64,000 nucleotides of DNA, taken from Okapia johnstoni. Lineage: Eukaryota > Chordata > Mammalia > Artiodactyla > Giraffidae. The stretch is taken from contig CM044318.1 of assembly GCA_024291935.2 (NCBI GenBank), positions 85,882,001-85,946,000 on the forward strand. The letters are read 5' to 3'. The notes below the pieces were generated by a model. That model saw nothing but the letters and a program-made list of their open reading frames with translations. It searched no databases and was not told the origin of the DNA. This document shows positions 43,978 to 55,189 of the stretch, piece after piece. How positions within the stretch are numbered: position 1 is the first letter of the stretch; each line of letters begins with the position of its first letter. A program made the position numbers and the translations under genes.

Positions 43978-44089
43978 GATGTTAAGTGTATTTCCCCATG
44001 ATTAAAAATAAATTTAAAATAGTAAGACCCAGCTGTAACAGTCATCTTAAATAGGTTCCTTTAAAATAGTTACTTGAAATATGAAAACT

Positions 44090-44225
44090 TGGGCTGAGCA
44101 TAAAGCAATGGAAAAAGACCTACCCTGAAACCAGGAAGCAAAGAGAGCTGGCGTGGTTATACTAACATCACACAAAATAGAACTCAAGGGAGCCGTACAA
44201 GAGAGAAGGAGGGACATCCCCGGAA
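44090..44225 (+). mobile_element. L1 ORF2 fragment
   Basis: AAAGACCTACCCTGAAACCAG and GCTGGCGTGGTTATACTAAC through AAATAGAACTCAAGG follow L1 ORF2 endonuclease-RT linker sequence. It is a short broken piece. Confidence 0.65.
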
Positions 44226-44719
44226 CTCTGGACTCTGGGCTCGTCAGGCACATGGACTCTGAGCTTGCACCCCCGTCACCACCTGTCCATAGGTAGTGTC
44301 TGCCCGCTTTCCTGCTCTGACCACTGCTCCCCCGCTTCCTGGGAGACAAGCTCTGGCCATGTGTTGGGGACGGATGCCTGGCAATGTCACGAGAGCTGGC
44401 CCTGCTCCCAGGCTCGACCCCCAGCTGGCCTGCTCGGGCCCAGCACCCCAGGCTCACAGACAGCATCCTGGGTGCAGCCTGGAGCAGAGACCTGAGCTCC
44501 TGGGGGCTGTGCTCTGGGACGCAGAGGGGAGCAGGATGAAGGGGAGAGCCCCAGGCCTCAGTCTTGGGTTTTCCTTCCTGTCTTTAGTCAAGGCAGGTAA
44601 CGGCATATGGGAAGAGGACTCAGCCTGAAGTGTCTGCACCTCGGGGCTCTGAGCATGGTGGAGGGGTGTGCACGCCCCTCACTCAGTACTCAGGGGTGTA
44701 ATGGAAACAGCATAAGGTC
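44226..44719. other. Unique sequence
   Basis: No gene or repeat is recognised. Confidence 0.4.
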
Positions 44720-45142
44720 TTCAAGGCTCATCTGTGTTGTAGGTTGTGTCAGGATTTCCTTTCTTTTTAAGGCTGAATAGTGTTTCCTTATATGTAACGT
44801 ACCATGTACATGTAAAACATACCATGTTTTGTTTCTCCTTTCCTCCACCGATGGACAGATGGGCTGTCACCCTCGTTTGGCTACTGTGAATAATGCTGCT
44901 ATGAATATAGTACAAGTATCTGTTTGTGTCCTTGACTTCCATTCTTTTTGGTATATATGCAGAAGTGGAATTGCTGGATCATATGGTAACTCTATTTTTA
45001 AGTTTTGAGTAATCACCACAGTGTTTTAATCTGTAAACAGCTGCCCACTAACAGTGCACAAGGATTCTAATTTCTTCACATCATTGCAACCTGCCCGTTT
45101 CTGGGTTTTTGACTGTAGCACCCTAGTGAGTACGAGGTGTGG
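44720..45142 (-). mobile_element. L1 3' part, antisense
   Basis: TCAGGATTTCCTTTCTTTTTAAGGC, GGCTACTGTGAATAATGC, GGAATTGCTGGATCATATGG and CTTCACATCATTGCAACC are the antisense of the conserved L1 3' ORF2 end. Confidence 0.9.
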
Positions 45143-45379
45143 GTCTTGCTTGTTCAAGTCCATTCTGACAACATCTGGCTTTTAATTGGCATGATTAGTT
45201 CACTACAATTTAACGTGATTTTTGGCTTGGTTGGATTTAAGTCTGCTAGTTTATTCTTTATTTCCTCTTCATTGTCTTTGTTTTGTGCTCCTCTGTTCCT
45301 CATTTTCTGCCTTCTTCTGGATTATTTGAATTTTTTTTAAAAAATCCATTTCAATTATCTATGCATTTTACCTGTACTT

Positions 45380-45588
45380 CCATACCTTACCCTGGTGGCT
45401 CAGATGGTAAGGAATCTGCCTGCAATGCAGGAGACCTGCATTTGATCCCAAGGTCAGGAAGATCCCCTGGAGAAGGAAATGGCAACCCACTTCACTATTC
45501 TTGCCTGGAGAATTCCACGGACAGAGGAGCCTGGTGGGCTACAGTCCATGGGGTCACAAAGAGTCAGACACAACTGAGCGATCAACAC
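45380..45588 (+). mobile_element. Bov-tA SINE
   Basis: The head CCCTGGTGGCTCAGATGGTAAG is followed by the A unit ending GAGTCAGACACAACTGAGCG. CTGTACTT flanks it at 45372-45379 and 45589-45596. Confidence 0.95.
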
Positions 45589-45655
45589 TGTACTTTACAC
45601 TATTAGTCGTTGCTTAGGGGTTAAAATATACACAATACCTCCTTGACTTTTCAGT

Positions 45656-45740
45656 CTGCTGCTGCTGCTGCTGCTAAGTTGCTTCAATCGTGTCCAACTC
45701 TGTGCAACCCCATAGACGGCAGCCCACCACCAGGCTCCCC
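45656..45740 (-). mobile_element. Truncated Bov-A2 SINE with (CTG)n tail
   Basis: About seven CTG units (antisense of the CAG tail) are followed by AAGTTGCTTCAATCGTGTCC and part of one A unit, cut at CAGGCTCCCCC. Confidence 0.92.
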
Positions 45741-46200
45741 CTTATGACTTTATAGGCCCATATGTGCCCCAGACCTCTAATCTATAGTTTTCATGTGCAT
45801 TATATCTATATACACAATAAACTGCAGAAGACGATGTTATAATTCTTTGCTTTAAACAGTCATATATTTTAGAGAAATGAGGATTTCAATATTCAGTTAC
45901 ATTTACCCATGTATTTCCCAGTTTTGCCATCCTTCGTTATGCCCTAAAATCCAAATTCCTAACTGGTATCATTTCCCTTAAAGAACTTCTTTTCGTATTT
46001 CTGATAAGTAGCAACAAGTTCTCCAAGTATTATTTAATCCGAAAGTGTTGTCCCTTTTGAAGGGACGCTGTCCCTGGTTACAGACTCCTAGTTTAATGGG
46101 TTTGTCTTTCAGCATCAGACACATTGTTCCACTGCCTTCTGGCTTCCATAGTTTCCAATGGGAAGTCTGCAGTCACTCAAATCGTATTTTTCCATTGTAT

Positions 46201-46334
46201 ATGTGTATACACATCTACAGTGTGTGTAGTTTGGTCTTCCCTAGAGGCTCAGATGGTACCTGTGTATATGTGTATACACATCTACAGTGCGTGTAGTTTG
46301 GTCTTCCCTAGAGGCTCAGAAGGTACCTGTGTAT
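46201..46334. repeat. 67-bp tandem duplication with a 14-bp palindrome
   Basis: Two direct copies (46201-46267 and 46268-46334) differ at very few positions. Each starts with the perfect palindrome ATGTGTATACACAT and ends with CTTCCCTAGAGGCTCAGATGG, which resembles a tRNA-like SINE head. Confidence 0.92.
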
Positions 46335-47514
46335 GGTTTTTCTTTGGCTGCTTCAGAGATCTGCTCTTTCTTTTGATTTTCAGTTTAGACATGATTTTAT
46401 TTCTATTTATCCTGTTTGGGGTTCACTGAGGTTTTTGAAACTCAAATTTATGTCTTTTGCCTAATTTAGGAAATTTCTTGGCCACTACAACTTTGAATAC
46501 TTTTTCTCCTACGTGTCCATGTTTTGTCTCCTCTTGGGACTCAAATTTCATGTGTTAGACCTTTTGATTGTGTCCTAGAGTTTTCCAATAATAATTCCTT
46601 CATTATTTTCAATCTGTTTTCTCTCTCTTCTTCAGATTAGATCATTGATATTCATCTACAGTGAAGTTCACTGACTCTTTAGTCTGTTGTCTCCATTCCG
46701 GTAGTAAGTCAATCTCCTCCATTTTTAATTTCAAACACTGTATTTTTTCATTTCTAGAATTTCTTTGTGATTCTTATTTTTACATTTTTATTCCTTAGTT
46801 GAGATTTCTTATCTCTTCTTCCACTGACAGCATATTTTTCTTTACTTAATTAAGTATAGCTGTAATATCTTCTTAACAGTCATCTCCTAAATCCAACATC
46901 TTGGGATCATCTCAGGATTATTCTCAGCTGATTGACTTTATCTTTAGGCTGGGTCACATTTTCCTGTTGCTTTTTTTTTTCATATATCAAGTGATTTTAG
47001 ATTGTATCCTGAATGCCCTATGTTGGGACTGTTATGTTGCAGAAACCCTGGAGGCTATTCTAATCCTCCGGAGAATGTTGACTTTTTTGTTTGTTTGTTT
47101 TGGTAGACAATTAACATGATTGGATTCAAACTGCAAACTTTGTGTCTTTAGCATCGGCTCAAATCTCAGTGCAGATCTTTTATTTTAGCTAAACTTCCTG
47201 GAGTCTGCCATAAGCATGTGTGGTTCACGGGTCAGTCAGAGATTTGGGTAGAGTTTTTTTCTTATTTTGCAGAGTTTTTAGTTTTTATGTGCAAGAGGGT
47301 TAGGTCCAGTAGGAGTTTACTTGGCTATACCTGTATGCTTGTTTCTAAAGCAGAGGTGTTTTGTACACCTGTCACAAAGCTGGGAGGCCTCTAAGCAGGT
47401 AACTTAGTGATGGGTAGAAACACCTTCAGAGGAGATTAAGGAATAAATCGTCAACTTCCTAGGCTGAGGCTGGAGCCAGCTGTGGGCAAACCCACCTTTA
47501 CTAGTCTGCTCAGC

Positions 47515-47637
47515 CGCCACCACTGTGTGGCTTGAACAACAGAAAATTATGTTCTCATGGTTCTAGAGGCTCAAAGTCCAAAAGTACGGTGTCAAAAGGT
47601 TTGGCTTTTTCCTGAGTTCTCTCTCCTTGGCATGTGT
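47515..47637 (-). mobile_element. MaLR-type LTR antisense, left part
   Basis: TTGAACAACAGAAAATTATG, TCATGGTTCTAGAGGCTC and TGAGTTCTCTCTCCTTGGC are the antisense of the 3' half of an MLT1-like LTR. A mariner MITE is inserted at 47638. Confidence 0.75.
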
Positions 47638-47719
47638 TGGGCTAGCCAAAAAAGTTGATTTGGGGTTTTTCCATAACACCTAACAGAAAAATCTAAAAGA
47701 ACTTTTTGGCCAACCCAAT
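47638..47719. mobile_element. Mariner-type MITE (82 bp palindrome)
   Basis: It starts TTGGGCTAGCCAAAAAAG and ends CTTTTTGGCCAACCCAA, so the two ends are inverted repeats; the centre reads GTTTTTCCATAAC. This matches the short mariner-derived MITE found in ruminants. TA follows the right end as the expected target site. Confidence 0.85.
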
Positions 47720-47960
47720 AGATGGCCATCTTCTCCCTGTGTGTCTCTTTTCCCTCTGTGTATGTCTGTGTCCTAATCTCTTCTAAACGGACAACTGTTG
47801 GATTGGATGGGGACCCACCCTAATAAACCTCATTTAATCCTAAATACCTTTAGAGACTCTTTCTCCAAATAGAGTCTCATTCTGAATTACTGGTAGTTAG
47901 GACTTCAGTATATAAATTTTGAGAAGGAAGGAGTTCATCCTGTTACACCACCCTTCAAAG
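47720..47960 (-). mobile_element. MaLR-type LTR antisense, right part
   Basis: ATGGCCATCTTCTCCCTGTG, CTGTGTCCTAATCTCTTC, GGACCCACCCTAATAAACC, CCAAATAGAGTCTCATTCTG and AGTTAGGACTTCAGTATA complete the LTR, with the segment order expected of the antisense strand. Confidence 0.8.
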
Positions 47961-48710
47961 GCTAAGGACCACCCTCTCTTTAAAGACTGTAGTTAATTCA
48001 GATGATCCACCCAGTGGTCCCATGTTGCCCCCATATTCTGGTAAGGAAGCTGGCTCTGGGAGATGCAGCCATGGAGCTGCTGAGTGGCATGTCTGGTGCC
48101 CGCTTCCCACACCAGCCTGTCTGACCAGGAGCCCAGTTTAGGTGTTGGGCTCTGGTCCTCCGAGCCCAGCAGGTCAAGAGCACCACCGGATCTCACAGCC
48201 TCCCATCACAGCTCCAAAAGTACCCAGTGGGACAGTTCCCGTGTTGGACAGAGGGGTCCAGATGGGTCTGTGGGCTCTGTCTGTAGCTCAGCACTGCCTC
48301 CTGGGAGCCCTAATAGCCTGACTCAGAGGCAGGCAGCTCTCTCTGAAGCTCCCAGAATCAGGGCTGGAGCCTGTTTAAAGCCCTGCCGGGCACCTCACCT
48401 GAGAGGAGGGCTCCATGCTCATCGGCAGCGGTCTCCACCCACGTCTCCATGGTCTATATTTGATGACAAGACAGAGAAGCAGGTGTGGCTCCATGTGGGT
48501 TGAATCACTATACCGTGTCTGAGTCCCCAGAGTATAGCCCGGCTTTAAGACAGCTAAACAGCCCACTTCGGGGAACAGCCACAGAAATGAGAACTCCGAG
48601 AGCTGCGCCATCTGTGGAGCAAGGCTGCCTCTTCTGAGCTGCAAGTGGAGGGAAGAAGCAACACCTGGAACGAACAGAATTGGAATGTTTTGGAAAACTT
48701 GGCTTCAATG
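47961..48710. other. Unique sequence
   Basis: No gene or repeat is recognised. Confidence 0.4.
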
Positions 48711-48806
48711 TCATTTCCTTCTCCAGGGGATCTTCCCCATCCAGGGATCAAACCTGGGTCTCCTGCATTGCAGACAGATTCTTTGGCATCTGAGCCACCA
48801 GAGAGG
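48711..48806 (-). mobile_element. Truncated Bov-tA SINE (head and start of A unit)
   Basis: The minus strand reads CTCTGGTGGCTCAGATGCC, then GGAGACCCAGGTTTGATCC and GGGAAGATCCCCTGGAGAAG, and stops early in the A unit. Confidence 0.93.
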
Positions 48807-50268
48807 TTTTAAACAGCAAACAATATTGAGGAACACAGGCCAGCCCTGAACCTCCAGAGAGGCCAGGTGGATGGGAGGGAGAGGGTGGGCAGGCAGAAAG
48901 CCTGCTGGCTGTTACAATTCTCTGCAGCCATGTTACTGGCTCATTTTAATGTCAAAGAACTCTTTTCACCAGGCTTGATTCATGCAACCATATTGGTTCA
49001 GCATATTTATGCAATTTGCCTCACTTGCACTGCCTAGGGACCAGCTCGGCAACCCATTCATCCCCTGGTAAATATTTGATAAATAATATCAGAGATGGAT
49101 CGCATAAAATCCTGAATTTCACCAGCTCCCATTTTCTGAAAAAGGAGTCAGAGTTCTTGACCTTCTGGGAGGAGGCAGTCAGCTTTGTCCTGTGTCCCAA
49201 GAGCCTGGCCTCCCCACAGTCTGGCCGCTGCCAAGTCACCCTCACCGAGGAGGTGCCGCTGCACGTATGCGTGTATCTTGTCACCAGGTAACTGTAGCCC
49301 AGCGTGTTGCCCGGTGTAGGTCACAGCATGAGGATGTGCAATTAAAGGGACAAAAATACCCCAAGGAAATCAACGCGGGACTTATTAATATCAGACCCGT
49401 AGGTGACAACTGTCAGACAATCGGTCAACAAGGGGCCCGTGTCTGCATGATCCCGGCTAACCCGTTATGATCTTTATGAAGTGTCCTTCTGGGGGGTCTG
49501 GATCTGCAGATATGAGGGGGAGCCCCTTCCCTTTTATTAGCAGCTAAGCTCTTTATACTTGGACCATATTGCAGCAGGTTAGAAGTCTAAGCTTTATTGT
49601 CTTATGTTATTGAAAATCCAGATTCCGGCAGGCTTCTCCCTCAGGTCACGCTTTGTCTGCGAATACATTCTCATTTTTCCATGTACAGAGACCGTCTGGA
49701 GAGAGGCAGAAAAAGATTAGGACTGTAATATACTTAAATCCAATTTATTTGCCAGGCCAGAAACTTCCACCCTCCACAATTGCTTCCAACCCAAGATGCT
49801 GTCTTTAATTCTTTCGTGACAGGGAGAAACACGGGCGCCAGCCCCACCGGGCCCAGGCAAAGAGGAAGGACTGGGTCCTCAGGCGTCTGGGCCAGTGGGG
49901 GCAGGGGGCTCGGAGGGGGTCCAGCCTGAAGTTTCTGGTTCAGACCTTCTCGTCTGTTTTTGAGGAACGAATCTCTAGTCGCGTGTCATTCATCAAAAGA
50001 GAAATGTGCTCGTTAGAGAAGGCAGGTCCGGAAAAGCCTGCTGCCCAGTGAGTCCTGTCCTGGCCGCTCCTTCGTGCTTGGTGGTGTCAGGACCACCTGG
50101 CCCCTGCCCAGGTGTCAGCCCAACCAGCATGGTCCCTACGGCTGCAGCTAAGGTCCATCTTAGCCTGCAGGGACATTCCCTCCAGACTTTGCCTCTGGAC
50201 ACAGGAAGGAAGCCTGGGAGGGAAATGATCTGTGTGGGTTGTTTTGGTAGCTAGTGTGCTCAGTTCCA
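48807..50268. other. Unique sequence containing a candidate regulatory block
   Basis: No repeat or gene is recognised. The part at 49030-49480 is listed separately. Confidence 0.4.
49030..49480. promoter_or_regulatory. Candidate conserved non-coding element
   Basis: Repeat-free sequence with TAAATATTTGATAAATAATATC, CGCATAAAATCCTG, GCAATTAAAGGGAC, GGACTTATTAATATCAG and CCGTTATGATCTTTATG. It retains several CpGs (around 49370-49465) in otherwise CpG-depleted DNA and is AT-rich without being low-complexity, which is common in constrained developmental enhancers. Conservation is not tested. Confidence 0.4.
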
Positions 50269-50482
50269 GGCTTTCCGGGTGGCTCAGATGGTGAAGAATC
50301 TGCCAGCAATGCAGGAGACGCAGGTTCAATCCCTGGGCTGGGAAGGTCCCCTGGAGAAAGGATTGGGTACCCAGTTCAGTATTCTCACCTGGGGAATCCC
50401 ACGGACAGAGGAGCCTGGAGGGCTGCAGTCCTCGGGGTCACAAAAAGTGGGACACGACTGAGCGACTAACACTTTCAGTGTT
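50269..50482 (+). mobile_element. Bov-tA SINE
   Basis: The head GCTTTCCGGGTGGCTCAGAT is followed by the A unit to GGGACACGACTGAGCGACTAACAC. The 3' flank has a T run and then TGCTCAGT, matching TGCTCAGT before the element (target-site duplication). Confidence 0.95.
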
Positions 50483-51804
50483 TTTTTTTTTTGCTCAGTG
50501 TAAATGCTAGGATACCAAGACCCACAGGGTAAGTGGGGAGGGTAAGGGGGTGCCCTGGAGGGCACCCTTCCCACCCCTGCTGGGCTGAACAAAGTTGGGT
50601 TCCTGCCTTACCCCTGGGCGGCCCCCGATTACTGTCTACTGGCCCTGCCTGTCAGTCCAGTGTGGCTCAGGGCACACTGACTGTGTGTGCCCTTCCATGC
50701 CAGGCTTTGACAAAGAGAGGGAGCAGAGATGGCAGCCCAGAAAAAAGTGACCCACTGGGGGCCTCTGAGCTCAGGGAGGAGGTGGGGACAGTCCCGGCGG
50801 CAGGAGACAGCCTGGGAGCTCGCACCTCTCGACAGCTCAGCCGGTCAGGGTGCCCAGGATGGCTCCTGTCCTCTGCCTCTCTCCCTCTTCATGGGGTGAG
50901 GGTGAGAGTGGACTCATGGATGAAGGCACGAGCAGTCTGAGCCTGGGGGCCTCCTTTTTTAGGGAATGCTGGGAAACTCAGTTGCCAGCAGCATAGAAGG
51001 CCCAGGTCCCCGCACCCCCAGCCCCTACTCCCTTTTGGGCTAAAGGCTCCCCCCACCCCCGCCAGCCAGCCTGTGCCAGGCAGTCAGTCCACAGGAGCTA
51101 TCGTGACTGTGTGGTAGCATCTGCTGGTCCCTGCAGTGCAAGGCACATGTGAACATTGGGATCTCTCCAAGATGAAGGTCGTGACAAGACTGCTTTTGCA
51201 AAACATCTCAGGAAGTGGGTCATTTGGTCATGGACTTCAAATTCTGTACCAGCATCAAATTCTCCTTACTAGAAAGGACAGCAATGGCAGTCCACAGTGA
51301 TTCTCCCTCGGCCTGGCCCATGCCGCCTGCATCCCATGGTAATGGGCCTTCTTCAAAAGAACAGAAGGAGAAAAGACCACAGAAGTGAGCTGGAGGCCCA
51401 CAGAGAGGGGGCCCTGAGGGCTGTGGGGGACTGGGGGTCACTGCATGGCCTCCTGGTCCAGAGCACCATTCATGGGCACCAGCCGACATGCAAAGGGATA
51501 CTTGGGTCTTGGTCAGACCTCAGTGAGTCCTCCTTAGGTGGGTGGGGGGTGCTGTGCCCTCCTACATGCTCTCATCCCTTCCTGCCACCAAAGGGCAGAG
51601 TTGGGAAAATTTGTTCCACTTGGAAGGAGACAGGCTTCCAGGCTGACGTCTTGCCAGGAGGATGCTGTGTTTGAGACAGAGACAGGACATCTCAAGTGCA
51701 GGAGGCTTCACAAACTGAAACCTCCAGAGGTCTTGACGAGTGTCATTGTCCCCACATAGGATGTTTGACCCCAGAAAGGAAAGAAGACAGTGGTCCCTTC
51801 CAAA
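50483..51804. other. Unique sequence
   Basis: No gene or repeat is recognised. Confidence 0.4.
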
Positions 51805-52075
51805 GGCTCAGAATGCAGCTTTGGGCATAAACCTGTGCACAGAATCAATTTTTTAGGAAGGTGACGAATTGAGCCAAGAGTAGGGGCATTTTACACATTA
51901 AAAAGATTTTGCCAAATTGTCTTCCAAAATGACTGTAACACTTTTCTTTGCTATCAACAAGGATTGAATGCCTATTTTCCAACATCTTCACCAGCACCAA
52001 GTGTTTTGCTTTTTAAAACTTCTTGACAACTTGATAGTAAAATATCTATTAGATCTGACTTTTATTTTTAAACTT
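51805..52075 (-). mobile_element. L1 fragment, inverted 5' part of a twin-primed insertion
   Basis: The minus strand reads TCTATTAGATATTTTACTATC-like text and then GGTGCTGGTGAAGATGTTGG, ATTTTGGAAGACAATTTGGC and CACAGGTTTATGCCC, the sense order of an old L1 3' region. The end facing the flank (51805) corresponds to the L1 position that directly precedes the start of the sense piece at 52076. Confidence 0.7.
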
Positions 52076-52320
52076 ACAAGATATAGCTATAGCAAAAACC
52101 CAAGTGTCTATCAACAGGATACCAGCAACGTGAATTATTGCTCATATAATCGATATAATAATATGTGGGTCTTAAAATAACGAGCCAGATCTGTGCTAAT
52201 GAGCTATCCTCATAGAAAGGACATCCAGGACATAGTGTTAAAAGGAAACGAAAGTTGCAGGAGTTTTGTGTATAATTTTAACAGTCTACACACATGTGCA
52301 CACTCACTCATGTGTGTACA
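52076..52320 (+). mobile_element. L1 fragment, sense 3' part of the same insertion
   Basis: It begins at ATAGCTATAGCAAAAACCCAAG and continues GTGTCTATCAACAGG, CTCATATAATCG, CATAGAAAGGACATCCAGG and GTTAAAAGGAAACGAAAG, the L1 3' order immediately downstream of the inverted piece. A CA/TG-rich tail follows to about 52345. Confidence 0.7.
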
Positions 52321-52345
52321 CGTGCACACTCATACACACGCCCTA

Positions 52346-54659
52346 GGTGGAGGCATCAGTGGGCATCGGGTAGGGAGGAAATATGAGACGGAGCTGGCCC
52401 AGCATGAGGGAGGCCATCGCCTCGGATGTCAGGGCTGGACTAGCGTTGGGGTTAAATCAGAAAAAGTGCTTGGAGTCACTGGGTAGATGCAAAGGTCATC
52501 CTGCAAGTGTTAACCAGGTAAGGCAATTTGGAAGGAACCAAGGTAACTGATGGAGGAAATACACTAGAAAATGCAAAATCCACCAACTGGGTTGAATGTA
52601 CATTCTTAGAAGAGTCTGTAAATGGATAAGTATAAGTGAATTCCTCCTGTCACTGGTCGCGGCTCAGCTGGACATGCTGTGTCCCAGCGCCCACCCCACA
52701 GAGGGCTGGTCAGGCCTGCTGGCCAGGCCCCCAAACTAGCATCCTCTGCCCCCTCTTCTCCGTGAGCCCCAGGGATCATTAGACCGTGGGCGGGAGAGGG
52801 GGCCTGTCCAGGTGAACAAAGCCCACCCCCTGGAGAAAGTGTCGGACCCCATTCAGAAGGTTTGGCTTTTCTGGACGGCGGGGGCCAGCTCCGTCAGCCC
52901 AGGCCTGGCCCTTGGGGGCTCTGATGGCCTTCCCTGCAGGGCAGGCCGTGAGGGAGGCATCTCGCCTTGAACTTGCACTAACGGCTTCCCCCTTCCTGCT
53001 TGCAAGGCTCACCCCATGTTCCTCAGGAGACTGCCTTCCCAAACCACGATGGCTGTGACCGCTTCCCGGGGGCCAGGCCATGCCACCAGCACGTTTGAGA
53101 GCAGAAGGGGACTCTACACATGTCAGGTGTCCGGCACAAGTTGGTAATTGAAACAGCACAGGCCCCACCCGGGGTGCTGACCACAGGGACAGCCACAGCC
53201 CTCGTGCGCGCCAACCCTGGACCGGGCATTTCTGCGGCACCCCGCCCCCTCTGAGCCAGCATCGTTCGCTTAGAATCCACGGCACAGCGCCGATGGGAGC
53301 TGCGTGAAGACCTTCATTCTAGAAACGTTTTTCTTCTGGGGAATTTTCATTCAAAGCAGAGGCTTCAAAAAACATGAATGCAGGCAAGGAAGTGTGATGA
53401 GGCGGCCCCAGTGTGCCCAGTCACACCCACACAATGGGGGTGAAGTCACGACTCAGAAAGCTATGTCCAAGAGAGGTGGGGATCACGGATGCAAACACTG
53501 GTGTGTCTCGTTTGCGAGGCGACTGTCCCCTAAACCTATCAGATGCGCTCCCATATTCCCAGGCAGACTGATAAAGTAGTTTGATACAAATCAGTTGTAG
53601 ATTAGATTCTGCAAAGCACATTTTCCTAGGAAATCCAATTGCACCTGCTTTGGTTTCTGGGGCGGCATACGTTATTTGGTGATGGGACAGGAATTGTGTT
53701 GCGGCTCTTTTAGTGAGAAGGGCGCGATCCTTCATCCGACAGGGGTGAGACTGCTTGAGGGGGTTCGGCAGGGAAGGGGCTGCAGTGGGCACCCTTGGGT
53801 CCCGGGCTGGCTGGGCAACCCTGCCGGGCCCCTTAGCTGGCGCCTCCCCAACCAAGATTCGCCCGAGGGGCCCAGCCTGCAGGCCATACATCCGAAGGCA
53901 GGCGTTCGGTGGAGCTCCCCGCAATTTATTTTAATTACGTGTGACATAAAAAGACCACCTACAGATGAGACAACGCTGCCGTAAGAGTCTCAAGGTTACT
54001 GTAGGGAATACTTCATAACTGAAGTGTGTTTTCCCCAAGGACTTATGCTACCATTTGATTTAATTTTTAATTTTTACATTTTAATCAAAAATAGATCAAA
54101 TGGCGGTGGTCTCTCTGGGGAAACATACTTCAGACAGGAAGCCGGCCACGCTCCTTTTAAATTTGTGAAGCTGCCATCCTCCTATACGTCACGGACGGCA
54201 CCGGCTGCCAGCTGCCCCCGCCACTCACTGGGCGTGTTTCCCGAGCGTCGAGGCCGCTGGCAGCTCCACCCGCTCCAACGCGGCATGAGTGTTAGACAAA
54301 GGACGAGAAGGTTGTTCAGTCAGTGCCCTCCACGCTGCGTGGGGCCTCGGGTCTCTGGGGAGAGGCCAGTTAGGTCTCCCACTGGGAGGCCCCTTACCTT
54401 TCCAGGGCGGGGCGGTGGGCAATGTGAATCACATCTCAGAGGTGTGTGTGTGTGTGTGTGGCGTGCACACCTGTGCACACTTGCCCTGTGTTCTAAACGG
54501 CAGGCAATAAAACTGTGCAATTGCAAGGAAAGGCACACACACTCTTACACTCTTATCCAGGTGGGTCTTCCACCCACGAGGGTCACCCTGCTCGTCAGAT
54601 CACCACTTTGCAGGTGACTCGCACACCTGCTGATACCCAAGTGGGCTCCAAGAGCAGCC
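52346..54659. other. Unique sequence containing a candidate regulatory block
   Basis: No repeat or gene is recognised apart from a short (TG)n run at 54441-54460. A candidate regulatory block lies at 53560-54240. Confidence 0.4.
53560..54240. promoter_or_regulatory. Candidate conserved non-coding element
   Basis: Repeat-free, AT-rich blocks include GATAAAGTAGTTTGATACAA, GCAATTTATTTTAATTACGTG, GATTTAATTTTTAATTTTTAC and GATCAAATGGCGG. Interspersed CpGs survive (for example CATACGTTATTTGG and CTATACGTCACGG, the latter holding a CRE-like TACGTCA). The TAATTA-type words, a WNT-type GATCAAA and the CRE-like word suggest an enhancer; conservation is not tested. Confidence 0.4.
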
Positions 54660-54745
54660 ACCCAACCTACTGTGTGACCTCAGATGACCCACACGTACAT
54701 CTGCAGCTCTCTGGACTTGCCGGTCTCATCTGTAAAGTGGGGACT
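54660..54745 (+). mobile_element. MIR SINE fragment
   Basis: CTACTGTGTGACCTCAGATG..., CTCTGGACTTGCCGGTCTC and ATCTGTAAAGTGGGGAC match the MIR core and 3' part in order. Confidence 0.8.
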
Positions 54746-55189
54746 AAGCTGGCACGTGCATTGTCGTGCAGCTCAAGCGTCCATCAGGGAACACAATCTT
54801 ACCGCTGCCGGGGTAATAAAGGTAACCTGCTCTTCCTCTCTCCTTGAGTGTCCCCACAGGACCCTGGAGCTCTTCTCAAGGCTGCATGCCTGGTGGGGAC
54901 ACAGCCAGGGCCCCCAGCAGCCCGACGCTTCTCAGGGGCTGCCTCAACCCTGGGCATTGCCCACAGCTCTGTATCTGCCTGGATCTCCGATTTATGAGTA
55001 ACCCAGACACAAGCCCTCCAGGCTTCCAGGCTCCAGCTGCCATTACAAAGCAGACCCCAGGAGGCTGGGGGGGCGCAGGGAGGGGAGCGGCCCACCCACT
55101 GCCTCTAACTCCTGTCGCTGAGACTGGCCGCAGCAACCAGGCCCTGGCCACGCTTCCCCGTGTGTATATTTAACACAGCTCTCTGGTGC
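54746..55189. other. Unique sequence
   Basis: No gene or repeat is recognised. Confidence 0.4.

Larger units (their letters stand above)
45143..47330 (-). mobile_element. Ancient L1 5'/ORF1-like region, antisense
   Basis: Blocks such as CTGTCCCTGGTTACAGACTCC, CATTGTTCCACTGCCTTCTGGC, GATTTTATTTCTATTTATCC and TTTGGCCACTACAACTTTG-type text match the antisense of old L1M 5' regions and ORF1. The order is consistent but heavily eroded, so exact limits are uncertain. Bov-type SINEs interrupt it at 45380-45588 and 45656-45740, and a 67-bp tandem duplication lies within it at 46201-46334. Confidence 0.65.
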
